Source of the DNA: Ramlibacter sp.
GTDB taxonomy: Bacteria; Pseudomonadota; Gammaproteobacteria; Burkholderiales; Burkholderiaceae_C
NCBI RefSeq assembly: GCF_028291745.1
Contig: NZ_JAQGNQ010000086.1
Location: forward strand, 62,001-126,000
Length of the DNA: 64,000 bases
Direction: 5' to 3'
Below are positions 35,239 through 42,060 of this stretch, one piece after another. The first letter of the stretch is position 1; every line of letters begins with the position of its first letter. The position numbers and the translations under genes are program-made. A model generated the notes under the pieces. The model searched no databases. It was not told the origin of the DNA and saw nothing but the letters and a program-made list of their open reading frames with translations.

Positions 35239-36468
35239 ATGGTCACCCTCGACTTTCACCCCACCGGCCGCCACTTCCTGCAAATCCCGGGTCCGTCCCC
35301 GGTTCCGGACCGCATCCTGCGGGCCATGAGCCTGCCGACGATCGACCACCGCGGCCCCGAGTTCGGCGTGCTGGGGCTGCGCGTGCTCAAGGGCATGCAG
35401 CAGATCTTCCAGACCAAGCATCCGGTCGTGATCTATCCGGCCTCGGGCACCGGCGCCTGGGAGGCGGCGCTGGCCAACACGCTGAGTCCCGGCGACCAGG
35501 TGGTGATGTACGAGACGGGGCACTTCGCCAGCCTGTGGCAGAAGATGGCCACCCGCATGGGCATCAAGACCGAATTCCTCGGCCTGCCCGGCATCGAGGG
35601 CTGGCGCCGCGGCGTGCAGGCGCACCTGATCGAGGAGCGCCTGAAGGCCGATACCGGCCACAGCATCAAGGCGGTGTGCGTGGTGCACAACGAGACCTCC
35701 ACCGGTGCCACGAGCAACATCCTCGCCGTGCGCCGCGCCATCGATGCGGCAAAGCATCCCGCGCTGCTGCTGGTCGACTCGATCTCCGGCCTGGCGTCGG
35801 CCGAATACAAGCATGACGAGTGGGGCGTCGACGTCACCGTCAGCGGCTCGCAGAAGGGGCTGATGCTGCCCCCGGGCATCAGCTTCAACGCGCTGTCGCC
35901 CAAGGCGATCGAAGCCAGCAAGAGCGCGAGGCTGCCCAAGGCCTTCTGGGCCTGGGACGAGATCATCGAGATGAACAAGTCGGGCTACTGGCCCTACACG
36001 CCCAACACCAACCTGCTGTACGGGCTGGCCGAGGCGATCGACATGCTGCTCGATCCCACCTTCGGCGGCCTGCAGGGCGTGTTCGCGCGCCACCAGCGCT
36101 GGGGCGAGGGCGTGCGCGCCGGCGTCAAGGCCTGGGGCCTGGAGCTGCAGTGCACCGAGGTCGCCAGCCAGTCGCCGGTGCTGACCGGCGTGATGATGCC
36201 CGAGGGCATCGACGCCGACGCCGTGCGCAAGCTGATCTACGAACGCTTCGACCTGTCGCTGGGCACGGGCCTGGGCAAGGTCAAGGGCCGCATGTTCCGC
36301 ATCGGCCACCTCGGCGACTGCAACGACCTGACGCTGATGGCCGCCCTCTCGGGCTGCGAGATGGGCATGAAGCTCTCGGGCGTGAAGCTCGCCGGCTCGG
36401 GCGTTGCCGCGGCGATGGACTATTTCGCCGGACACCCTGTGCAGCTGCCCATGAAGAAGGCGGCCTGA
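35239..36468 (+). CDS. Pyridoxal-phosphate aminotransferase, serine/alanine-glyoxylate type
   Basis: 409 aa. Class V fold with FLQIPGPSPVPDRIL at the N terminus, YPASGTGAWEAALANTL, the cofactor Asp in LLVDSISGLAS and the Schiff-base Lys in VSGSQKGLMLPPG. Family members use glyoxylate as amino acceptor (serine or alanine donors). The start is placed at ATG 35239, downstream of the operator-bearing promoter; in-frame ATGs at 35200 and 35209 would lie within or right after the operator. First gene of a plus-strand run with a Bug protein. Confidence 0.9.
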   Translation: MVTLDFHPTGRHFLQIPGPSPVPDRILRAMSLPTIDHRGPEFGVLGLRVLKGMQQIFQTKHPVVIYPASGTGAWEAALANTLSPGDQVVMYETGHFASLWQKMATRMGIKTEFLGLPGIEGWRRGVQAHLIEERLKADTGHSIKAVCVVHNETSTGATSNILAVRRAIDAAKHPALLLVDSISGLASAEYKHDEWGVDVTVSGSQKGLMLPPGISFNALSPKAIEASKSARLPKAFWAWDEIIEMNKSGYWPYTPNTNLLYGLAEAIDMLLDPTFGGLQGVFARHQRWGEGVRAGVKAWGLELQCTEVASQSPVLTGVMMPEGIDADAVRKLIYERFDLSLGTGLGKVKGRMFRIGHLGDCNDLTLMAALSGCEMGMKLSGVKLAGSGVAAAMDYFAGHPVQLPMKKAA

Positions 36469-36508
36469 GAGCCGCCGCCCCCACCACTTTTCAGGAGAGA
36501 GATCAGAG

Positions 36509-37483
36509 ATGCAACGCAGAACCTTCATCACCGGCGTCGCAGGCACCGCCGCGACCATCGCCCTGCCGATGGCCCGCGCCCAGAGCCTGCCCACGCAAAC
36601 GGTCCGCATCATCGTGGGCTTCGCGCCCGGTGGTGGCACCGACCTGCTGGCCCGCGTGATCGGCCAGAAACTCGGGGAAATGTGGAAGACGACGGTGCTG
36701 GTGGAAAACCGCGCCGGTGCCTCCGGCGCCATCGCCGCCGACTACGTTGCCAGGCAGCCGGGCGACGGCACGGTGCTGCACATGGCGCACATCAACAGCC
36801 ATGCGATCGTGCCCAACCTGCAGAAGGTGAGCTACGACCCGATCAGGGACTTCCAGCCGATCGTGCTGGTGGGCGTGACGCCCAACCTGCTGATCTGTGG
36901 CCAGATGCAGCCGGCCAAGACCGTGCATGACCTGGTCGCCCTGTGCAAGGCCAACCCCGGCAAGATCAGCTTCGGCTCGGCCGGCACCGGCTCCGCCCAG
37001 CACCTGGCCCTGGAGATGTTCATGCTGCAGGCCGGCGTGAAGGCGATCCACGTGCCGTACAAGGGCTCCGGCCCGATGCTGACCGACCTGATCGGCGGCC
37101 AGGTGCAATACAGCTTCGACACGATGACGGCCGCCACGCCGCACGTGAAGAGCGGCAAGGCCGTCGCCATCGCCCAGACGCGCCTCAAGCGCGCCAGCGG
37201 CCACCCCAACGTGCCGACGATGAACGAGTCCGGCTTCCCCGGCTTCGAGGCCACGACCTGGTACGGCCTGGTGGGCCCGGCCAAGCTGCCGGTGGCACTG
37301 GCCCATCGCATCAACGAGGACGTCAACAAGATCCTGTTGATGCCCGACGTGATGGAGAAGCTGGAAATCTCCGGCGCCGAGGACGGCGGCGGCTCGCCCG
37401 AGAAGTTCTCGCAGTTCATGCGCGTCGAGCAGGTCAAGTGGGCCAAGGTGATCAAGGACGCGAACGTGAAGGCGGATACCTGA
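36509..37483 (+). CDS. Bug/TctC family periplasmic solute-binding protein
   Basis: 324 aa. Signal MQRRTFITGVAGTAATIALP with a twin-Arg-like start, then LPTQTVRIIVGFAPGGGTDLLA and the family loop around ARQPGDGTVLHMAH. CAGGAGAGAG precedes the ATG. It is 40 bases downstream of the aminotransferase gene and likely shares its GntR-controlled transcript. Fourth Bug gene of the window; no membrane partners. Confidence 0.9.
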   Translation: MQRRTFITGVAGTAATIALPMARAQSLPTQTVRIIVGFAPGGGTDLLARVIGQKLGEMWKTTVLVENRAGASGAIAADYVARQPGDGTVLHMAHINSHAIVPNLQKVSYDPIRDFQPIVLVGVTPNLLICGQMQPAKTVHDLVALCKANPGKISFGSAGTGSAQHLALEMFMLQAGVKAIHVPYKGSGPMLTDLIGGQVQYSFDTMTAATPHVKSGKAVAIAQTRLKRASGHPNVPTMNESGFPGFEATTWYGLVGPAKLPVALAHRINEDVNKILLMPDVMEKLEISGAEDGGGSPEKFSQFMRVEQVKWAKVIKDANVKADT

Positions 37484-37516
37484 TCCGCGGCGGCCGAGGC
37501 TGAGGCCGAGGGAGAA

Positions 37517-37653
37517 AACCCAACAACCGGACGCAGAAGGCGCGGAAGTTTCGCAGAAGACGCAGAAGACGCAGAAGAAAAGCTTCAGGTTTTTCTTTGG
37601 CTCTTTTGCGGCTTCTGCGTCGTTTTTGCGTCTTCTGCGTCCGGATGTTGGGG
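37517..37653. repeat. CGCAGAAG-type long inverted repeat, copy 3
   Basis: Ends AACCCAACAACCGGACGCAG and CTGCGTCCGGATGTTGGG are complementary. The left arm has five GCAGAAG units and the right arm CTTCTGCG units. The middle (AAAAGCTTCAGGTTTTTC then TTTGGCTC) resembles the middle of copy 2. It ends 20 bases before the CoA-transferase start. Confidence 0.85.
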
Positions 37654-37673
37654 GTTGAATTGGAGAGCATTGG

Positions 37674-38885
37674 ATGAATGAAACAACACGACCCCTGCCG
37701 CTGGCCGGGGTGCGCGTCCTGGACATCAGCCAGGTGATGGCGGGCCCGTATGCCTGCATGCTGCTGGGAGACCTCGGCGCCGACGTGATCAAGATCGAGC
37801 CGCCGGGCACCGGGGACCAGACCCGCGGCTCCATGGGTTTCAAGATGAAGGGCGCCGATTCGCTCGGCTTCCTCAACATGAACCGCAACAAGCGCAGCGT
37901 CACGCTCGACCTCAAGTCCGAGGCCGGCAAGGAAGTGCTGAAGACGCTGGCCGCCGAGGCGGACATCCTGGTCGAGAACTACCGCCCCGGCGCGCTCAAG
38001 CGCCTCGGCCTCGGCTACGAGGTGATCAAGGAGATCAACCCGCGCCTGGTCTACACCAGCATCTCGGGCTTCGGCCAGACCGGCCCCTGGGCCGATCGCC
38101 CCGGCTTCGACCTGATGGCGCAGGCGATGTCCGGCGTGATGAGCGTGACGGGCTATCCCGACTCGCCGCCGGTGAAGGCCGGCGTGCCGGTGGCCGACAT
38201 CGGCTGCGCGCTGTTCGCGATCTACGCCACGCTTGCCGCCTACATCGGCGCCAAGAACACGGGCCAGGGCCAGTACATCGACGCTGCGCTGTTCGACACG
38301 GCGATGGCCTTCTCGGTGTGGGACACCTGCGACTGGTGGGGCACCGGCAAGGAGCCGCAGCCCCTGGGCACCTCCAACAAGATGACGGCGCCCTACCAGG
38401 CGATGGCCTGCGCCGACGGCTACTTCGTGATGGGCGCCAACAACCAGAAGTTGTGGGTGCAACTCTGCAAGCTGATGGGCCGTGAGGAGCTGATCGCGGA
38501 TCCGCGCTTCACCACCATCTCGCAGCGCCTCGCGCATCGCGCCGAACTGCAGGATGAACTCGAGCAAAGCTTCAGCGTCAAGGGCAAGGACTACTGGGTC
38601 GAGACGCTGCTGGCCAACGGCATTCCCGCCGGCCCCATCCTGTCGTACCCGGAAGCCTTCGGCAGCGAGCATGCGAAGGTGCGCAACATGCGCATGGAGA
38701 TCGACCACCCGGTCGAAGGCAAGGTGCCCAACATCGGCTTCGCGGTGAAGCTTTCCGGCACGCCGCAGCAGGTGCGCCGGCATCCGCCGCTGCTGGGGGA
38801 ACACACCGAGGAAGTGCTGGCCGAAGCCGGCATCGGCAGCGAGCAGATCGCGCAATTGCGTGCGGCAGGAGCGTTCGGATCATGA
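37674..38885 (+). CDS. CaiB/BaiF (family III) CoA-transferase
   Basis: 403 aa. Family III signature LPLAGVRVLDISQVMAGPYA, GADVIKIEPPGTGDQTRG and NRNKRSVTLDL, with the catalytic Asp in GVPVADIGCALFAIYA (about residue 175). Transfers CoA between carboxylic acids through an aspartyl-CoA anhydride. Acceptor unknown. Its stop overlaps the enoyl-CoA hydratase-family gene (ATGA), so a CoA-activated acid is probably the substrate of that enzyme. GGAGAG precedes the ATG. Confidence 0.92.
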   Translation: MNETTRPLPLAGVRVLDISQVMAGPYACMLLGDLGADVIKIEPPGTGDQTRGSMGFKMKGADSLGFLNMNRNKRSVTLDLKSEAGKEVLKTLAAEADILVENYRPGALKRLGLGYEVIKEINPRLVYTSISGFGQTGPWADRPGFDLMAQAMSGVMSVTGYPDSPPVKAGVPVADIGCALFAIYATLAAYIGAKNTGQGQYIDAALFDTAMAFSVWDTCDWWGTGKEPQPLGTSNKMTAPYQAMACADGYFVMGANNQKLWVQLCKLMGREELIADPRFTTISQRLAHRAELQDELEQSFSVKGKDYWVETLLANGIPAGPILSYPEAFGSEHAKVRNMRMEIDHPVEGKVPNIGFAVKLSGTPQQVRRHPPLLGEHTEEVLAEAGIGSEQIAQLRAAGAFGS

Positions 38886-39661
38886 GCAGCAACGAAGGAG
38901 CCGTGCACCTCGAGGTCGCTGGCGGCATCGCCTCGGTCACCTTCGACCGGCCCGAGGCGCGCAACGCGATGACCTGGGCGATGTACCAGCGGCTGCGCGC
39001 CATCTGCGAGCAGCTGCGCGACGACCACTCCGTGCGCGCGGTGCGCTTCCAGGGGGCGGGCGGCGAGGCCTTCGTGGCCGGCACCGACATCTCGCAGTTC
39101 GTCGGCTTCGACGGCCAGCGCGGCGTCGAGTACGAACTGCAGATCGACCACACCATGCAGCTGCTGGCCGGCCTGCCCATGCCCACCGTGGCGGTGGTGC
39201 AAGGCTGGTGCATAGGCGGTGGCCTGGCGATCGCCAGCACCTGCGACTTCCGCATCGCCACGCCTGCCGCGAAGTTCGGCGTCCCGATCGCGCGCACGCT
39301 GGGCAACTGCCTGTCGATCGCCAACGTCGCGGGGCTCGTGGCTGCCTTCGGGCGGCCGCGCGTGCAGCGCCTGCTGTTGCTGGCCGATGTGATCGGCGCG
39401 GAAGAGGGGGCGAGCTGCGGCTACGTCACCGAAGTGGTCGCGGCCGAAGGCATCGAGGCCGTCGCGCAGAAGCTGTGCGGGCGGCTCGCATCGCTGGCAC
39501 CGGTGACGCAGCAGGTCAGCAAGGAGGCGCTCGCGCGGCTGCTGCGCCACGACCTGCCGGAAACCGAAGACCTGATCCGCCGCACCTACGGCAGCGAGGA
39601 TTTCCGCGAGGGCGTGGAGGCTTTCGTGGCCAAGCGCCCGCCGGTTTGGAAAGGCCGCTGA
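38882..39661 (+). CDS. Enoyl-CoA hydratase/isomerase (crotonase) family protein
   Basis: 259 aa. Crotonase fold with the oxyanion-hole segments EAFVAGTDISQF (about residues 62-73) and VVQGWCIGGGLAIASTCDF (about 105-123). The usual catalytic Glu positions are not clearly both present (FGVPIARTLGN in the second), so the reaction may be hydrolysis, isomerisation or decarboxylation rather than hydration. Coupled to the CoA-transferase. Confidence 0.88.
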   Translation: MSSNEGAVHLEVAGGIASVTFDRPEARNAMTWAMYQRLRAICEQLRDDHSVRAVRFQGAGGEAFVAGTDISQFVGFDGQRGVEYELQIDHTMQLLAGLPMPTVAVVQGWCIGGGLAIASTCDFRIATPAAKFGVPIARTLGNCLSIANVAGLVAAFGRPRVQRLLLLADVIGAEEGASCGYVTEVVAAEGIEAVAQKLCGRLASLAPVTQQVSKEALARLLRHDLPETEDLIRRTYGSEDFREGVEAFVAKRPPVWKGR

Positions 39662-39743
39662 CCGCGTCTTGCCGAAGCCACCGTCCTACGCAGCCTCCCG
39701 CGGGCGCTGCCTAGGATGGAGGCCATTCAGGAGAAGGCGCATC

Positions 39744-40088
39744 ATGGCCAGGAACGATTCCCTGTTGGGTTCCAACATGCCGGCGCGTCCGGGCGAACCG
39801 CTCGACCTGCTGACCTCGGTCGCGGGTGAAGAGGACCCCGGCGCGGCTATCGATCTCGCCACCCCCGGCGGCAACGAAGGCCGCTCCGACCAGCCCGCCG
39901 GCCAGGCGCCGGGCCAGCCCTCCGGCGCGCAGCGGCCCATGAGCCCGGGCGACGAGGCTCCCGTCGGCACGCCGGGCACCGGCGAGAACGTGTGCCCCCA
40001 ATGCGGCGGCAGCGGCCGGCTCGGGGCCTCGGCCTGTCCGATGTGCCAAGGCACCGGCAAGATCAACGTCGGCATCGGCGGGGCCTGA
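39744..40088 (+). CDS. Small protein with DnaJ-type CxxCxGxG zinc motif
   Basis: 114 aa. A Gly/Pro/Ala-rich disordered N-terminal region (about 1-80) is followed by CPQCGGSGRLGASACPMCQG (about 83-102), two CxxCxGxG-like units as in the DnaJ zinc finger. It probably binds one Zn ion. The ATG follows CAGGAGAAGG, a strong ribosome site. The next gene starts 15 bases after its stop. Function unknown. Confidence 0.75.
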   Translation: MARNDSLLGSNMPARPGEPLDLLTSVAGEEDPGAAIDLATPGGNEGRSDQPAGQAPGQPSGAQRPMSPGDEAPVGTPGTGENVCPQCGGSGRLGASACPMCQGTGKINVGIGGA

Positions 40089-40102
40089 TCCCGCCCGGAC
40101 GC

Positions 40103-40906
40103 ATGCAGCTGTCCGCCTCCGGCCGCATCGGCGTTCTTCCTCCCATCCAGGCGCTGCAGACGCGCAGCGGCCGATTGAGCTACCTGCTCTCGGGGCAGGG
40201 GCCGCCGACCATCGTGTTGTTCAGCGGGGCCGGTGTCAGCCTGCAGGGATGGGAGCCGCTGTATCCGCGCATCGAGCAGCTCGGTGCCGTATTCGGCTGG
40301 AACCGCTTCGGCCTGCAGGGCAGCGACCCGCCGCCCGCCCGGCAGACCGGCACCACCGTCGTCGGCTCGCTGCGGGAATTGCTGGGATATGCGGGCCTGG
40401 CGCCGCCCTACGTCCTGGTCGCGCACTCGCTGGGCGGCCTGTTCGCCAACCTGTATGCACGCCTGTATCCGCAGGAGGTCGCGGGCGTGCTGTTGCTCGA
40501 AGCGACGCATCCCGACGACCACGAGGCGTTGGGCAAGCACGAGGACCAGCTGGCGCGTGCGCTGGCCAAGGTGCTGACGCTGCCCGAGGTCTTCTTCAAG
40601 CCGAACCTGCACCGCGAGCTGAAGACCGTCGGTGACACCGTGCGGGAGATCGCGTCGGCCGGTCCCTTTCCGGAGGTGCCCGTGCGCGTGATCACCGGCG
40701 GCCTCACGCCCAGGGCCGCGCTGCTGTCACCGGGCGCGCTGGGGGCCAAACGCGCCAATCAGCAGGCGCTGGCGCGGCTCTCGCCAATGGGCGAGCAGGT
40801 GATCGCGCACAAGAGCGGGCACTTTCCGCAGTTGACCGAACCGGAGCTCGTGTTGCAGGTGCTCGGGGAGTTGGTCAGGAGCGTCGAGCTGGCGATGCAA
40901 GCGTGA
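40103..40906 (+). CDS. Alpha/beta-hydrolase fold protein
   Basis: 267 aa. Nucleophile elbow VAHSLGGLFAN (Ser about residue 116), oxyanion strand IVLFSGAGVSLQGWEPLYP, and catalytic His in AHKSGHFPQLTEP near the C terminus. An acid residue may lie in VRVITGGL or the following loop. Esterase, lipase or epoxide-hydrolase-type; substrate unknown. ATG 40103 is close behind the zinc-motif gene. It ends 3 bases before the convergent GNAT gene. Confidence 0.85.
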   Translation: MQLSASGRIGVLPPIQALQTRSGRLSYLLSGQGPPTIVLFSGAGVSLQGWEPLYPRIEQLGAVFGWNRFGLQGSDPPPARQTGTTVVGSLRELLGYAGLAPPYVLVAHSLGGLFANLYARLYPQEVAGVLLLEATHPDDHEALGKHEDQLARALAKVLTLPEVFFKPNLHRELKTVGDTVREIASAGPFPEVPVRVITGGLTPRAALLSPGALGAKRANQQALARLSPMGEQVIAHKSGHFPQLTEPELVLQVLGELVRSVELAMQA

Positions 40907-40909
40907 CGG

Positions 40910-41401
40910 TCATGCGCCCGCGGGGGGTAAGTCATCATCCCCCACGCGCAGCCACTTCTCCATTCGCACCCCGTCCGCGAGGCCGCTGTACATCGCCGCG
41001 CGAATCGCGCGTTCATGATACGCGTGCTCGTTGTAGAAGGTGCGCGCTGCCACGTTGTCGCGCCGCGCCTCGACGCGGATCCGCTTGGCGCCGGCGGTGC
41101 GCGCGACGTCTTCCAGCCATTCGAGGATCGCGCTGCCCAGGCCTTCGCGCCGGCACAGCGGATGCACGGCCAGCAGCAGCAGGTGGGCGTCGGTGTCCAG
41201 GTACGACATGATCCCGAAGCCGGCGAGCGCGCCGGGCGGGCCGGCGACCACCACGTTGGTGTTGGCGTCGCGGATCGCGCGCGCCACGCGCTGGGGCCGC
41301 CAGCTCCAAGGCAGGCCCTGCTCGATGGTGTCGCGCGACATGAGGGCGATCTCCGGCGCGTCCGCGGGAGTGGCCAGGCGCAAGGCGAGTTCGGTGCGCA
41401 T
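40910..41401 (-). CDS. GNAT family N-acetyltransferase
   Basis: 163 aa. Motif A LLLLAVHPLCRREGLGSAIL (about residues 73-92), motif B ARRDNVAARTFYNEHAYHE. RimI-like in plan. ATG 41401 is supported by family alignment (MRTELALRLATPADAP). Substrate unknown. Confidence 0.88.
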   Translation of the reverse strand: MRTELALRLATPADAPEIALMSRDTIEQGLPWSWRPQRVARAIRDANTNVVVAGPPGALAGFGIMSYLDTDAHLLLLAVHPLCRREGLGSAILEWLEDVARTAGAKRIRVEARRDNVAARTFYNEHAYHERAIRAAMYSGLADGVRMEKWLRVGDDDLPPAGA

Positions 41402-41454
41402 GTCCTATTCTCCGGCCCCGGATTGCTTCTCGCCGGCCGGTCCGTCCCGCTCGC

Positions 41455-41964
41455 TTATTCAGCCTGGATTTTCGCGCCCTTGAAGCTCTTGAACCAGGTC
41501 TCGGCTTCCTTCTTGTCGTCCGTGACCTTGGCGATGTGGAACTCCACGCAGTTCTTGCCGACCTGGGAGATCAGGTGCGCGTTCAGCTGCATGTTGCCGT
41601 GGCTGCGCGGCGCCACGTAGGCCGCGATGAAGGTGTTGGGGTCCAGCTTGTTCTTGTAGATCTGGTCCTGCGGCGGCACGCCCGGGCGAGTGGGCAGCGC
41701 GCTGGCGATCACGTTGGCGCAGTCCTGCGGCTTCATGCCGGCGTCGGAATCGGGGGTGTTCAGCGTCAGCAGCCACGGACCCTCGACGCCCATCAGGCGC
41801 AGGTTGGGATGCTCCTTGGCCCCGGGGTGCGGGTCCATCTTCACCTGGGGAAGGCTGGGGACAATGACCCGGAATTGGGGGGACTTCACGTCAAGGGTGA
41901 AGTCGGCGTGGGCTGCGGATGCAAGCGTGACAGCGGCCAGGCAGAGCGCTTTCGCGTAGTTCAT
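41455..41964 (-). CDS. Secreted hypothetical protein
   Basis: 169 aa. A clear signal peptide (about residues 1-20, cleavage after AHA), then a mature domain with two Cys (DCANVIAS, KNCVEFHIAK) that could form a disulfide and a C-terminal helix WFKSFKGAKI. No family recognised. Predicted periplasmic. It follows the formate dehydrogenase operon but behind a terminator (42006-42035), so it is probably separate. Confidence 0.7.
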   Translation of the reverse strand: MNYAKALCLAAVTLASAAHADFTLDVKSPQFRVIVPSLPQVKMDPHPGAKEHPNLRLMGVEGPWLLTLNTPDSDAGMKPQDCANVIASALPTRPGVPPQDQIYKNKLDPNTFIAAYVAPRSHGNMQLNAHLISQVGKNCVEFHIAKVTDDKKEAETWFKSFKGAKIQAE

Positions 41965-42005
41965 GGTGAATGAGTCCCCCTTGTAGTGGATTTAATGGTG
42001 GAAAT

Positions 42006-42035
42006 GAGAAAGGCGCCGTTTCCGGCGCCTTTCTC
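42006..42035 (-). terminator. Intrinsic terminator of the oxalate/formate operon
   Basis: A 13-bp perfect stem, GAGAAAGGCGCCG / CGGCGCCTTTCTC, with loop TTTC. It lies 26 bases after the end of fdsA-like gene and before the secreted-protein gene. Confidence 0.8.
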
Positions 42036-42060
42036 GAAGCAGGGAGCATGCCCGTGGCGC

